The notes: a model not told the origin generated them from the letters alone. Numbered from the stretch's first letter, positions 48,491 through 59,335 are shown. The stretch is 64,000 nucleotides of DNA from an uncultured Lachnospiraceae bacterium (GCA_947650005.1 CANSTU010000001.1:62001-126000), one strand, 5' to 3'. Translations and numbers: made by a program.

Positions 48491-50259
48491 CAATCTTTGC
48501 ACTTCCCCCGCGTCAAGGTAATTTTGCATTCATTCACATTGTAAATCATATCACACTTCTCTATGGTCTGCAATCTGTGGGCTATGATGACCATCGTCTT
48601 GCGCCCATGGAAACTTTCGATGGCATCCATGATCGCCGACTCCGTGTCGTTATCCAACGCCGAAGTAGCTTCATCGAATACCAGAATCTCCGGGTCATGG
48701 TACAGCGCCCTGGCAATCCCGATCCGCTGACGCTGGCCTCCGGAAAGCCTGACGCCCCGATCTCCCACGCTGGCCTCCAGCTGCCCAGGAAGCTGCCTGA
48801 CGAAATCCTTCATCTGCGCTTCCTCCAGCACTTCCCATACCCTTTCATCGTCGATCTGTTCCCGCGCCACGCCAAAGGCGATATTTTCACGCAGGGAATC
48901 GTCCGTCAAGAAAATGGACTGGGGGATATAACCGATATGGGAAAGCCAAGAGGGATAATTGTCAAATACATTCTTTCCGCCGCAGATGATCTGTCCTTCC
49001 TGTACCCGCAAAAGCCCCATGAGAATATCGATGGCCGTGGTCTTTCCCGCACCGGAAGGCCCTGTCACTCCCACGGACTTCCCCACGGGAATCCGCATAC
49101 AGGCATCCTTCAGCACGGGCCGATTGGAATCCGGATAGGTATAACAGATATGATCCAGCCGGATTTCCCCCTCCACTCGGATGGGCTGTGCGTCCGCCTG
49201 ATCCCTGTTCTGATAGGCTCCATACTGGGTATAATCGCTGAAATCCACATTTTCATATACATAATCCAGGGAAGGCTGGAAAAAGGCGATATTAGTCACA
49301 TGACCATTAATCCTATTTACGCTGGGAATCAGTCTGGTGGCGGCATATCCAAAGGCTGCGATTTGTGCCACCATCCCCATCATGTCCCCGCCTGACAGAA
49401 TAAATGCGGCCACATAGAGCAGGATTGCGGTCATACAGATGGTCTCAATCAACATCCTGGGAATGTTGTTGAGCACGGTATATTTGGTGGTCACCTCTCC
49501 CGCAATCCGGGAATACTTCCTGAAATTCTGCGCAAAAAAGCTTTCCTTGTGCAAAATCTTCACATCCTTGATCCCGTAAATGGACTGAAGGCGCCATTTT
49601 CCCATCCGGCTCTGTACCTTTTGAGACTTTAATCCCATGGTATTGAGCCCCGGCTTCATAACCTGCAGGATCATTAACGTCATACCCACCAGGATTCCCC
49701 CGATGATCAGCGTCATCTTGTAATCCACCACCAGCAAAAAAGTACAGATAAACAGTGCCACCACGCCCTCCGAGGCCAGCTGGATATATTCCAGCAGGAT
49801 GGTGAAAACCTTCGGCACATCGCTGTCCACCAGCCGGAATACGGTGGGAATGTCAGCATTCAGATAGAATTCATAGGGGCGGTTCAGATATTCTTCCAAC
49901 ATATAGCTGACCGTCCGGAACTGATTGTTATTCACGAACTTGGCCTGCACATAGGTCTGCCAGAGGATAAACAGATTTTTAATCAGTATGATCCCGATCA
50001 ATGCACCCAGCAAAAACAGAATAAACTGATTAAAATTCTCATCCGTCAGTTGTACGCCGAACCACCCGCATACATTCTGTACCTTCTCATTTGCAATCAT
50101 ACCCTCCCGGTTCAGAATCGCCTGCACCAGCGGCAGCACTGCGCCGATTCCCACGGTTTCCAAAAGGCCGCTGACCAGGATCATGATGCACAGCGCCACC
50201 ACCCTGTGTTTCTGCGACCGGCTCAGTATATGGTTCAGTTTCCTTATATTCTCCGTCAT
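48490..50259 (-). CDS. ABC transporter, fused TMD-NBD (second copy)
   Basis: 'VTGPSGAGKTTAIDILMGLL', 'VRLSGGQRQRIGIARALYHDPEILVFDEATSALD'. Start at MTENIRK overlapping the upstream stop. Confidence 0.92.
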   Translation of the reverse strand: MTENIRKLNHILSRSQKHRVVALCIMILVSGLLETVGIGAVLPLVQAILNREGMIANEKVQNVCGWFGVQLTDENFNQFILFLLGALIGIILIKNLFILWQTYVQAKFVNNNQFRTVSYMLEEYLNRPYEFYLNADIPTVFRLVDSDVPKVFTILLEYIQLASEGVVALFICTFLLVVDYKMTLIIGGILVGMTLMILQVMKPGLNTMGLKSQKVQSRMGKWRLQSIYGIKDVKILHKESFFAQNFRKYSRIAGEVTTKYTVLNNIPRMLIETICMTAILLYVAAFILSGGDMMGMVAQIAAFGYAATRLIPSVNRINGHVTNIAFFQPSLDYVYENVDFSDYTQYGAYQNRDQADAQPIRVEGEIRLDHICYTYPDSNRPVLKDACMRIPVGKSVGVTGPSGAGKTTAIDILMGLLRVQEGQIICGGKNVFDNYPSWLSHIGYIPQSIFLTDDSLRENIAFGVAREQIDDERVWEVLEEAQMKDFVRQLPGQLEASVGDRGVRLSGGQRQRIGIARALYHDPEILVFDEATSALDNDTESAIMDAIESFHGRKTMVIIAHRLQTIEKCDMIYNVNECKITLTRGKCKD

Positions 50260-51122
50260 ATCCGAATCATATCCTCCGTATAAATATCTTCGCATGTCTG
50301 CCCGTTCAGCCATCTTTCCGGCGCTATCACCATCTTTTCCGGGTTCCCGTTCAGCCACGCCCCCCACCAGCTGAAAGAGCTATTCGCGATGATCTGGTGC
50401 CTGCACCTGCTCATGAGGAACAGATCCAGATATCCCGTCTCCTCCGTACTCCCTGTCACCAACCGCATGTCCGCTCCGCCAAAATGCGCTCCAGTCCATT
50501 CCGGGTCATTGCTGAAAAGATAGAAGACAGCCGCCGGATATCTTTCCCTGATCCTAGCAAAAGCCCTGCTGTAATAATCCGGCGTACAAATCCCCGTGTA
50601 GATTCCGCCGTGGGACGGATCCAGGTAATCCCCTCTGCGGATATGGACGCCCACGGACTGTGTCCCTTCTATCTGCGTAAGGAGTTCACGAAAAGATTCC
50701 GGGAGCGGATATTTCCCGTTCTCGATTCCACGGAACTGAAAGGCCTCCCGCACCTGCTCCCTGCAGTCCGCGAAATATTTCTCACTCTGAAAGCATCCCT
50801 CCAGCAGCGCCGGATCCCGTTCAAATACGGTCGGATCCATATTTACGCCAGCCTCCCGGTAGGCCTTTGACCTGCGGCCCGCCAGTTTCCTTCGGATCCG
50901 CTGAAAAGGGGCCATGGAAGCGTCCGTCATTTGAATCAGCTCTTCCCGACTGGCCCGCTCATAGTCGATGCCAAACACATCCAGCTGTTTCGGCCTGGTC
51001 CCCTGCCCATAACAGGTCACATCGTCCATCTTCACCTGCCTGCCCCGGGCCGCAAGCGCCAGATACAGAGCATATTCAAACATCTGGTTTCCCAGCCCAC
51101 CCGATAATTGAACGATTACCAT
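50256..51122 (-). CDS. GT11 alpha-1,2-fucosyltransferase-like
   Basis: 'MVIVQLSGGLGNQMFEYALYLALAARG', 'VGVHIRRGDYLDP', 'IIANSSFSWWGAWLN'. Confidence 0.9.
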   Translation of the reverse strand: MVIVQLSGGLGNQMFEYALYLALAARGRQVKMDDVTCYGQGTRPKQLDVFGIDYERASREELIQMTDASMAPFQRIRRKLAGRRSKAYREAGVNMDPTVFERDPALLEGCFQSEKYFADCREQVREAFQFRGIENGKYPLPESFRELLTQIEGTQSVGVHIRRGDYLDPSHGGIYTGICTPDYYSRAFARIRERYPAAVFYLFSNDPEWTGAHFGGADMRLVTGSTEETGYLDLFLMSRCRHQIIANSSFSWWGAWLNGNPEKMVIAPERWLNGQTCEDIYTEDMIRI

Positions 51123-51187
51123 AATTTCCTCGCTTTTCCCTCCTTACGGCACATGAACCGGCTCATCCGGGCCAAAGCATGCGCTTT

Positions 51188-52276
51188 TCAAGAACGGGTT
51201 TTCTTCACGCTTCTGCGAATTCTCTGTTTCATGGGCACCACATACCTGTCGTTCATCCAGATTACCCATAGATAAATACGCGGGGAAAACAGAAAAATCT
51301 TCATTTTCCGCTTCTCCTGCGCCTTGGCGCCGCGGCAGTCATAAACTCGGTCCATCTCTTTCCGGTCCCGCAGAAGCCTCTGCCGGATCCTTTTCCGGAA
51401 ACATCTTCTCTTCTCCGGGGCCGCCTTGCCCAGGGCCGTATAGTAAAGCAGCATCCTCTTATAGAAAAAGTACCGGTGCACGTCCGCCAAATCCGTCCTA
51501 CCAATGCTCCTTAAAAAGGCTTCCTTTTCCTCATAGGCCGGGATTTGATCCGTAAAAATCCGTTCACCGATTCCTTCCCCCATGATGCTCCCATCCCGTT
51601 CCAGCACATAATTGTACCAGGCCTGATCCAGATAGACCGTCCGGCCGGCCCTAGCCAGAAGCTTTGTGGTATAAACGATATCCTCGTAATATTTTCCGAC
51701 AGGGAAACGAAGCTCCCCCATCAGCTCCCTTTTGTACAGCTTGTTCCAGGCCGCATTCTGAATTGCCACCTCATCCTCTTCCAGAAGAAAACATTCCAGC
51801 GCTTCTTCTCCCTCAAACACCAACGCTGCTCCTGTGGAAGCATCCTCGATCTGTTTTCCCCGGATCTGCTTATACCGGCAGACGCACAGCGGAGCGTCAA
51901 ACTGGCGCAGCGCGGAAAGCATGTTCTCGTACATGCCTTCGTCCACCCAGTCGTCCCCGTCCACAAAAGCCAGGTAGTCCCCTTCCGCCCTCTCGATTCC
52001 CGCATTCCTGGCGTCTGACAGCCCACCGTTTTCTTTGTGTACCACCAGGATCCGGGCATCCTCTCCTGCCAGGGCATCGCAGAGCGTCCCGCTTGCGTCC
52101 GTGGAGCCGTCGTTTACCAGAATGATCTGCAGGTTCTTCCAGGTCTGGCGCATTAAAGAACGGACGCATCGTTCCAGGTAATCTTCAATATTATATACGG
52201 CCACGATCACTGAAAGGCGCTCCCGTTGTCCTCCCTCCTGCACAGGCAACGGTTCAAACTGTTCTATTTTACGCAT
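51188..52276 (-). CDS. GT2 family glycosyltransferase
   Basis: 'LSVIVAVYNIEDYLERCVRSLMRQTWKNLQIILVNDGSTDASG', 'FVDGDDWVD'. Confidence 0.9.
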   Translation of the reverse strand: MRKIEQFEPLPVQEGGQRERLSVIVAVYNIEDYLERCVRSLMRQTWKNLQIILVNDGSTDASGTLCDALAGEDARILVVHKENGGLSDARNAGIERAEGDYLAFVDGDDWVDEGMYENMLSALRQFDAPLCVCRYKQIRGKQIEDASTGAALVFEGEEALECFLLEEDEVAIQNAAWNKLYKRELMGELRFPVGKYYEDIVYTTKLLARAGRTVYLDQAWYNYVLERDGSIMGEGIGERIFTDQIPAYEEKEAFLRSIGRTDLADVHRYFFYKRMLLYYTALGKAAPEKRRCFRKRIRQRLLRDRKEMDRVYDCRGAKAQEKRKMKIFLFSPRIYLWVIWMNDRYVVPMKQRIRRSVKKTRS

Positions 52277-54150
52277 ACCGCCCTTTCCGCCATCCAGGCC
52301 TGGAACATCAGGAGAAACCAAATCTGGATGCGCCAAATCCCCTTGTTTATGAAATCATCCCAAATCCGGCCCACCACATCCGGATTCAGCAAGCCCTGTT
52401 CCTCCAAGGTCCTTTGGTTCAGCAGCGATTCCGCCCATTCCCGCAACCCTGGTTCCCTCAACCACTTTTCGATGGGGATGGAAAACCCTTTCTTCGGCCG
52501 ATCCATCAGCTCCTTTGGCACATGCCGATATAGCACGTCCCTCAGTATCAGTTTTCCCGTCTCACCCTGCCTCTCATACTCCACCGGCAGGCTCCAGGCG
52601 AATTCCACCACATCCCGGTCCAGCATGGGAACCCGGGTCTCCAGGCTCACCGCCATGGCAGTGCGATCCACCTTCACCAAAATATCGTCCGGATGGTACA
52701 TCAGCATGTCCATGAGCATCACGGTATGGCAGGTTTCTTTCAGGAAACCCGGTTCCAGCTGCGTATACTGATAGGGGAGGCCGCCTGGCCGACGCACGAT
52801 CCTGGCCGTTAAGGGATCCGTTTCATAGGACAGGCGGTATACATCCGCCGGATCCTTTGCACCCAGCAGCTTCCCCTTGATGCGTAGTACGTCCTTTTGG
52901 GCCAAAGGGGAATGCAGCACCATTGCTCCCGCCGCCCGGCGCAGGGCATAGGGCACGTGTCCGATCTTTCCCCAGATCCGGTTCACAGAAGGGTAGGAGG
53001 TATACCCACAGAACAGTTCGTCTCCCCCGTCCCCGGACAGGGAAACCGTTACATGCTCCCTCGTCATCCGGCTCACCAGATAGGTGGGGATTTGAGAGGA
53101 ATCTGCAAAGGGCTCCCCGAACATATAAGGCAGCTTTGGAATCACTTCCTTCGCGTCCCGTTCGGTAATATACAGCTGCGTATGCTCCGTCCCCAGATGC
53201 TTCGCGATCTCCTCCGCCGCTTCCGCCTCGTTATAGCCTGCTTCCTCCATCCCGATCGTAAAGCTTCTCACCTTCCTGCTGCTTTGAGACTGCATCAGAG
53301 CCACCACTGTGGCGCTATCTATCCCGGCGGACAGAAACGCTCCCACCGGAACATCCGCCACCATCTGATCCCGGATGGACGCTGAAAGCAGGCGCTCCAG
53401 TTCCTCAGATGCCTCCTGCCTGCTGCCTTGGAAGGGATTCTCCTGTCCCCTGCGCGCCGTCTCCTTCAATGACCAGTATTCCTCCGTGGAGGCGTCTTTC
53501 CAAGGCGCTCGGATCGTCAGAATGCGTCCCGGCTCCAGCTTCCGAATGCCCTGATAGATGGAATAGGGTGCGGGAATGTAGCCATGCACGAAATAGATGT
53601 CCAGCACTTCCCGGTTGATCCCGTTATCGAATCCGTCAAGCGCAGAGATGGAACCGATCTCCGAGGCGAATACAAAACGATTTCCCACCAGTCCGTAGTA
53701 AAGCGGCTTCTCCCCGATCCTGTCACGAATCAGGTGCAGCGTGCGTTCTTCCCTGTCGTACAGAGCGATGGCGAACATGCCTTTGCAACGGCCTATAGCC
53801 TCTTTTACCCCATAGCATTCCATGGCCTCCAGCAGCACCTCCGTATCCGAGGTTCCGCGGAAACGCTCCACCTTCTCTTCCTCGAGAAGCTGTTTCTTCA
53901 ATTCCCGGTAATTATAGATTTCCCCATTAAAGGCCATCACATAACGGCCGCTGTGGGAAACCATGGGCTGGGAACCGCTGGGCGTAAGATCCACGATGGA
54001 CAGACGCTGATGTCCCAGCACCACTTCCCCCTCCTCGTCCGCCCACACGCCGGAGGCGTCCGGTCCCCTGTGGCGCATCCGGTCATTCATCCTTCTGATA
54101 TCGCTTTCCCAGCCGCTTCTAAAGCCGCATATCCCTGCAATCCCACACAT
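52264..54150 (-). CDS. asnB: Asparagine synthase (glutamine-hydrolysing)-like amidotransferase, copy 1
   Basis: 'MCGIAGICGF', 'RMRHRGPDASGVW', 'VPVGAFLSAGIDSATVVALM', 'VSLSGDGGDELFCGY', 'VKVDRTAMAVSLETRVPMLD'. Confidence 0.9.
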   Translation of the reverse strand: MCGIAGICGFRSGWESDIRRMNDRMRHRGPDASGVWADEEGEVVLGHQRLSIVDLTPSGSQPMVSHSGRYVMAFNGEIYNYRELKKQLLEEEKVERFRGTSDTEVLLEAMECYGVKEAIGRCKGMFAIALYDREERTLHLIRDRIGEKPLYYGLVGNRFVFASEIGSISALDGFDNGINREVLDIYFVHGYIPAPYSIYQGIRKLEPGRILTIRAPWKDASTEEYWSLKETARRGQENPFQGSRQEASEELERLLSASIRDQMVADVPVGAFLSAGIDSATVVALMQSQSSRKVRSFTIGMEEAGYNEAEAAEEIAKHLGTEHTQLYITERDAKEVIPKLPYMFGEPFADSSQIPTYLVSRMTREHVTVSLSGDGGDELFCGYTSYPSVNRIWGKIGHVPYALRRAAGAMVLHSPLAQKDVLRIKGKLLGAKDPADVYRLSYETDPLTARIVRRPGGLPYQYTQLEPGFLKETCHTVMLMDMLMYHPDDILVKVDRTAMAVSLETRVPMLDRDVVEFAWSLPVEYERQGETGKLILRDVLYRHVPKELMDRPKKGFSIPIEKWLREPGLREWAESLLNQRTLEEQGLLNPDVVGRIWDDFINKGIWRIQIWFLLMFQAWMAERAVCVK

Positions 54151-54215
54151 ACCTTCCGTCCTTTCCTCAGGCCTGCGATCCGTTTCCACAGTCTAAACCG
54201 GCCGGCGCCTTTGGC

Positions 54216-55310
54216 CTATTCCTCCGTCACATAAAAATCCTTGTTTTCCAGGCGTTCCCTGATTTTTGCCTCCGCCTCCCGCGTCCTGCTCTCCCACAGC
54301 CCGGCCGCCTCATCCCAGCTCTCATATCCCCTCTCGCCCCTCTTATCCGGAATGGAATAATGCTCCTTCAGATAATTTCCAAGAAAGACGCTGCATTTCT
54401 CCATACCGATAGCATTCGTATGCCCGCCGTAATCCGCAAAATCTACCTCAAAATCGATGCCGATCTCCTGATAGTAATCATTCATGTTCAGATAGCCGTA
54501 TCCCGCTTCCCGAACAATATCCGAAATATAATTGTACTGCTTCTGTTTTTCCTCTGTCATGGTATTGGGCGCGACCACGAACAGGGCGTCCAGCCCGTTT
54601 TCCTGCAGATATGCCAAAAGCTCCCGAAGCACCTCTTCCTGCTCCGCTGGGATGGCCTGGCGCTGCGTCACCCTGGAATAATCCGCCATTTCGCTTGGGC
54701 CCACCTCGTCCTTGATGACCGCCCCCTTCATCGGATGGCGGCGGGAATAGGCAAACGTGGCCAGCTGGCTGGGCTGGATCAGCGTCTTCCAGTTGGAATG
54801 ATATTTGAACAGGTCAAAATAATAGGAATATCTGTCTTCCTCCTCCCCTTCGGGCACCAAATCCTGAATTGTCTTCACCCGGTTCAGGGAGTACTTCATG
54901 TTATCAGTCACGCCCCTAGTATAGGCCATATTTTCCATCAAACGTTCCTCTGGCCCCAAGTACATGCGCAGTTCAAACAGATACAAAGACGGGTTCTGGG
55001 TCTTCTCCGCCTCCTCCACCAGATGGATGGCTGCCCTGGGGCGCTGCATGTTCGAAGACAGGGGATAGCAGGTGATCCCGTGCTCCTCCCAAATCTTCGG
55101 TGCGGCAAAACAAGGATAGACCGGGCTGGAGCCGATCATCACCACGTCCAGGCTGTTGCGCTCCTCCCCATAAAATCCGTTGAAAATGTCTTTTATGTCT
55201 CCGTTCGTCCGAAGGCAATAGCTAAGCGGCACCAAAATCAGAAAAAAAATGCATATAAAACAGATCCCACCCGCTATGCCGTTCATTTTATTCTTTAAAA
55301 TTGTCTTCAT
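54216..55310 (-). CDS. Membrane-anchored SGNH/AlgX-DltD-like protein
   Basis: N-terminal TM 'GGICFICIFFLILVPLSYCL'; 'VVMIGSSPVYPCFAAPKIWEEHGITCYPLSS'; 'FADYGGHTNAIGMEKCSVFLGNYL'. Confidence 0.55.
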   Translation of the reverse strand: MKTILKNKMNGIAGGICFICIFFLILVPLSYCLRTNGDIKDIFNGFYGEERNSLDVVMIGSSPVYPCFAAPKIWEEHGITCYPLSSNMQRPRAAIHLVEEAEKTQNPSLYLFELRMYLGPEERLMENMAYTRGVTDNMKYSLNRVKTIQDLVPEGEEEDRYSYYFDLFKYHSNWKTLIQPSQLATFAYSRRHPMKGAVIKDEVGPSEMADYSRVTQRQAIPAEQEEVLRELLAYLQENGLDALFVVAPNTMTEEKQKQYNYISDIVREAGYGYLNMNDYYQEIGIDFEVDFADYGGHTNAIGMEKCSVFLGNYLKEHYSIPDKRGERGYESWDEAAGLWESRTREAEAKIRERLENKDFYVTEE

Positions 55311-55472
55311 CCCATCTCCCGAAAGGCCGTCTGTCTTCCCCATATTGCGCTGGCAGAACCTATGCGCTCCGTCTGCATGGCATACCGCCAAGAATGAAGG
55401 CCGATTGCTTTGTGCACGGGTTCTCCCGCTAGCGCCGCCGAAATCTCCGTTCCGGCCCATGGCTCTCTATAC

Positions 55473-56654
55473 TTATACCGGTTCTTCCCGCGGCGGACGG
55501 TCTTTCGTTCCCTTGCCGAGCCCCAAAAGGTATTGCATCCATTCCGCACATACCCGGTCTGGATGGTAGGCCTTCGCCAGCTCGGCAGCTTTACGTCCCA
55601 TCCGCTCCGCTTCTTCCCCATCCGAAAGCATCCGCTCCAGCGCGCGTTCCAGGCCTGCGATATCCCCAGGCGCGACGAGCAGGCCGTTTTCCCCGTCCCG
55701 GACCAGCTCCGCCGGCCCTCCACAGGGACAGTCCGTGGAGATCACCGGCAGTCCCATGCACATAGCTTCTATCAGCGTATTGGGCATTCCTTCGCTGTAA
55801 GAGGAAAGGACGAATACGCTTCCTCCATAAATCCGCTCCGCCACGTCCTCCACAATCCCCGGAAAACGGACGCGCTCTCCCAGACCAAGTTCCTTCGCCA
55901 GTCCCTCCAGTTTTTTGCGGCAGGGCCCGTCCCCACAGAGCACCAGGGAATAGTCCGGATACCGCTCCGCCAAGGCAGCGAACGCGCGGACAATCATCTC
56001 ATGGTTTTTATTTTCGTCCATCCTGCCCACCGCATAGACGGCCTTCTCCCTCTCTCCCCTAAAAGGAGGACGAATGAAAGCAGGATTCAGCGGATTTTTC
56101 ATCAGAACCGACTTGCGCCGCACCCGCTCCGGGAAAAAATCCCGCGCCTGTCCGGTTTGCAGAATCACTCCGTCGGCCAACGGGAAGCACAGGGACGCCA
56201 ACAGACGCATCAACCCGCCTCCGTATTCCTCACGCGGCTCCCCCCGTACGGAAACAACCACGGGGATCCTCAGGAAACGAGAAGTTAAGATCGCCATCAG
56301 ATTATTCTTCCCGATAAAGGACAGGATCACATCCGGCCGGGTTTCCTTCCAGACCCGCCGCAGCCGTCGGAACCTACGCAAGAAATTTAACATCCTGCTG
56401 CTGCCGATCTCCTCCTTAAGAATCTCGCTGTACACCCGTCCGATCTGAGGGGACAGTGTATATTGATCCTGTCCTTCGTACTGATTGACCATGGTCACAC
56501 GGATTCCCCTGGCATTCAAATATTCCGCCAGGTTTACCAGGACGCGTTCTGAGCCGCCCCGGCGCAGCGCGCTGATGAACAATGCAATATGAAATGCCCG
56601 GTCTTGCGGGCCAATCTCCCTGTTTTTCTCCAATTCTCCGGCTCCTGTCCCCAT
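55473..56654 (-). CDS. GT4 family glycosyltransferase
   Basis: 'SALRRGGSERVLVNLAEYL', 'AVGRMDENKNHEMIVRAFAAL', 'SSYSEGMPNTLIEAMCMGLPVISTDCPCGGPAELV'. Confidence 0.9.
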   Translation of the reverse strand: MGTGAGELEKNREIGPQDRAFHIALFISALRRGGSERVLVNLAEYLNARGIRVTMVNQYEGQDQYTLSPQIGRVYSEILKEEIGSSRMLNFLRRFRRLRRVWKETRPDVILSFIGKNNLMAILTSRFLRIPVVVSVRGEPREEYGGGLMRLLASLCFPLADGVILQTGQARDFFPERVRRKSVLMKNPLNPAFIRPPFRGEREKAVYAVGRMDENKNHEMIVRAFAALAERYPDYSLVLCGDGPCRKKLEGLAKELGLGERVRFPGIVEDVAERIYGGSVFVLSSYSEGMPNTLIEAMCMGLPVISTDCPCGGPAELVRDGENGLLVAPGDIAGLERALERMLSDGEEAERMGRKAAELAKAYHPDRVCAEWMQYLLGLGKGTKDRPPREEPV

Positions 56655-56658
56655 GTAT

Positions 56659-58578
56659 TTACTCCATATAATGATGATACCATTGCTGGAAAGTGAAGAA
56701 TGACCAGACTATCTTGGAATAATTCGCTCCGCTGGCAGGACCGCCATCCCCTGTTTTCAAATAATTTCCCACCAGGCGGATGCAGTAATCTTTGTCGAAA
56801 ATCCCCTGCCGGGCCAGATAGTCCCGGTCAATCCACGAAAGCAGCTGTTCCTTCAGCGGCCCGCGCAGCCATGCATCCAACGGCACCCCAAACCCCACCT
56901 TGGGCCGGTCCAGCAGTTCCTTCGGAATATATTCATAAGCGATATCCTTGAGGATACGCTTCTTATTCCCTCTGTTATACTTAAAGCGATGGGGCAGACG
57001 GAAGGAGTACTCCATCACATCCCGGTCCAGAATGGGACATCTCGCCTCCAGGGAATACTTCATGGAAGCCCGATCCACCTTGCACATGATATCCCCCGGC
57101 AGATAGGTATCCATATCCAGAAGCATCCGCCTAGTCTGCCAATTTGCCACCTCATATCCGCTCTCCTGCCTGTATTTACAGGGCAGACCGTCGCCCGGCA
57201 CCAGCGCATCGGCAATCTCGATATAGCTGGGAGAACCGAACTGGGTCTTCGTTTCCCGATCCCTGTTGCGCGCTACCACGCGCACCCGAAGGGGAAGCTT
57301 CTGCATTACTCCCGCCTGTCTAAACCCAGGCAGACCGCACAGGGCGTTCACCGCAGCGCCAGCGGCGTCCAGGGCTTGGGCCTGGGCCACATTTTCATAG
57401 ATATTATACCCGCAGTAAAATTCATCCCCGCCGTCGCCGGACAGGGCTACCGTCACCCGCTGCCTGGCCAGGGCGGAAACCAGCATGGTCGCGATCTGGG
57501 AGCTGTCTGCAAAGGGCTCGTCATAATATTCCGGAATGCTCTCCACCAGCCGGAGCATCTCCCCTTCGTCGATGATCCGCTCCGTGTGATCCGTTCCCAG
57601 ATAATCCGCTACCGCCTTCGCATATTTCGCCTCATTATACCGTTCTTCATGAAAACCGATGGAAAAGGTTTTCACCGGTTCCGGAGAACATTCCTGGGCG
57701 ATGGCCGTTACCAAGGAGGAATCATATCCCCCGCTCAGGAAGCTCCCCAAGGGAACATCCGCGATCATGCGGGAGGATACGGAGCGCTTCAGAAGCTCCT
57801 TCAATTCCGCCTTTGCCTGCTCATAATCCCCCACCGGATTTTGGATCTGCCTATGATAAACCTCTTTGATATCCCAATATTTACGGATCCGTAGGCCCGC
57901 CCCTTCCTTTTCCAAAGAAAAAGTGAGCACGCAGCCCGGTTCCAGCTTGTACACATCTTCAAAAATCGTATCCGGCGCATTGATATACTGCTGATAAAGG
58001 AAACGGGACAGCACGTCCCGGCGCATCCGCCTGGGAAACCCGGGACAGGCCATGATGGGCTTCAGTTCGGAAGCGAAAACCAGATTTTCCGCGTCCCTCC
58101 AATAATAAAGGGGCTTCTTGCCGATCCGATCCCGAACCAAGTGTATTTCCTGGGTTTTCCGGTCATAAAGAGCAATGGCGAACATCCCGTTGAAACGCTC
58201 CAAACAGGAAATTCCCCATTTCAAATAGGCGGCAATGATCACCTCCGTATCGCAGTTGGAACGGAAAGGGTAATCGCCCAGTTCTTTTTTCAGTTCCGGA
58301 AAATTGTAGATTTCCCCGTTATAGACCACGCTTACTCTGCCGGGCTGGGCGGAAGGCGACGCCGTCCCTTCCCCGGAATGCATGGGCTGATGCCCCAGTT
58401 CGGATAAATCCATGATGGCGAGCCGTCTTTGGGCCATTCCCACACGGAATCCCAGCCTGCCCGGCATGATCTGCGCTCCCGCGTCGTCAGGCCCTCTGTG
58501 GAGCATCGTATCGTTCATTTTCCCCAGTTCTTCCAAGCTGATATCCCTTTTGCTGATGAAACCGCAAATCCCGCACAT
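56659..58578 (-). CDS. asnB: Asparagine synthase (glutamine-hydrolysing)-like amidotransferase, copy 2
   Basis: 'MCGICGFISKRDISLEELGKMNDTMLHRGPDDAG', 'VPLGSFLSGGYDSSLVTAIA', 'VALSGDGGDEFYCGYNIY', 'CKVDRASMKYSLEARCPILD'. Confidence 0.9.
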   Translation of the reverse strand: MCGICGFISKRDISLEELGKMNDTMLHRGPDDAGAQIMPGRLGFRVGMAQRRLAIMDLSELGHQPMHSGEGTASPSAQPGRVSVVYNGEIYNFPELKKELGDYPFRSNCDTEVIIAAYLKWGISCLERFNGMFAIALYDRKTQEIHLVRDRIGKKPLYYWRDAENLVFASELKPIMACPGFPRRMRRDVLSRFLYQQYINAPDTIFEDVYKLEPGCVLTFSLEKEGAGLRIRKYWDIKEVYHRQIQNPVGDYEQAKAELKELLKRSVSSRMIADVPLGSFLSGGYDSSLVTAIAQECSPEPVKTFSIGFHEERYNEAKYAKAVADYLGTDHTERIIDEGEMLRLVESIPEYYDEPFADSSQIATMLVSALARQRVTVALSGDGGDEFYCGYNIYENVAQAQALDAAGAAVNALCGLPGFRQAGVMQKLPLRVRVVARNRDRETKTQFGSPSYIEIADALVPGDGLPCKYRQESGYEVANWQTRRMLLDMDTYLPGDIMCKVDRASMKYSLEARCPILDRDVMEYSFRLPHRFKYNRGNKKRILKDIAYEYIPKELLDRPKVGFGVPLDAWLRGPLKEQLLSWIDRDYLARQGIFDKDYCIRLVGNYLKTGDGGPASGANYSKIVWSFFTFQQWYHHYME

Positions 58579-58590
58579 ATTTACGCCTTT

Positions 58591-59331
58591 CTAAAGTTGA
58601 TCCCGCACCGTGGCAAAGTGCTTGCATTCGTTATCTATGGTATCCAGAAGTTCCGCATTTCTTTCCGCGATCAGCGTCCGGAAATTTTTCAGATTATCAT
58701 AGCCCCTCTTCGTCCAGGAATAGGGATGGGTTAGAATCTGTATTTTATCGTTAGAAAACAGGGTTTCCCGATCCGGTATCCCGTAATTCCAGCGATGTTG
58801 CGCATCGGAGATATATTTTACCGCCAGGCTGGTCTGGGGCGTCACCCGTTCGGAAAAGGTAAAGTATTCGTCCTGATAGGCGTTGATGATGCCAGGCAGC
58901 TTAATATCCTCCCGCAGGATATCCGCAGACGGCCTGTGGATGGAAAACTCCATAATCTCGAATCCCAGCATCTCGCTGAGCACGTTCACCTCCTGCAGGA
59001 TCTTCTTACGGATCAACTCCATATCCGTCAGACCGTTTAAGGCAAAATGGAGGCCTATCTCATGCCCCCTCTCATGCATATATTTGATCATGTCCATATT
59101 TCGTTTAGACAGAATATTGTAAGCATTGTTGGTCCACTGAAAAAAATAAGTGGAAGTAAAGTCCATGGAAATCTCCAGCCGGGACAGGGCAAAGGCCCGA
59201 TCCACTGAAAACTCCACGTCGTGCCGCATAATGATGAACTGATCTTTCCCTCTCGCCTGCTTGAAATTGGCTCCCCGGCCGCTCTCCTGTATCAGTTGTA
59301 TGATTTCCTTATATTCTTTATATGAAAACAT
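58591..59331 (-). CDS. Polysaccharide deacetylase (NodB-like) family protein
   Basis: 'FIIMRHDVEFSVDRAFALSRLE', 'YMHERGHEIGLHFAL'; start at MFSYKEYK. Confidence 0.65.
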   Translation of the reverse strand: MFSYKEYKEIIQLIQESGRGANFKQARGKDQFIIMRHDVEFSVDRAFALSRLEISMDFTSTYFFQWTNNAYNILSKRNMDMIKYMHERGHEIGLHFALNGLTDMELIRKKILQEVNVLSEMLGFEIMEFSIHRPSADILREDIKLPGIINAYQDEYFTFSERVTPQTSLAVKYISDAQHRWNYGIPDRETLFSNDKIQILTHPYSWTKRGYDNLKNFRTLIAERNAELLDTIDNECKHFATVRDQL

Positions 59332-59335
59332 GGCC

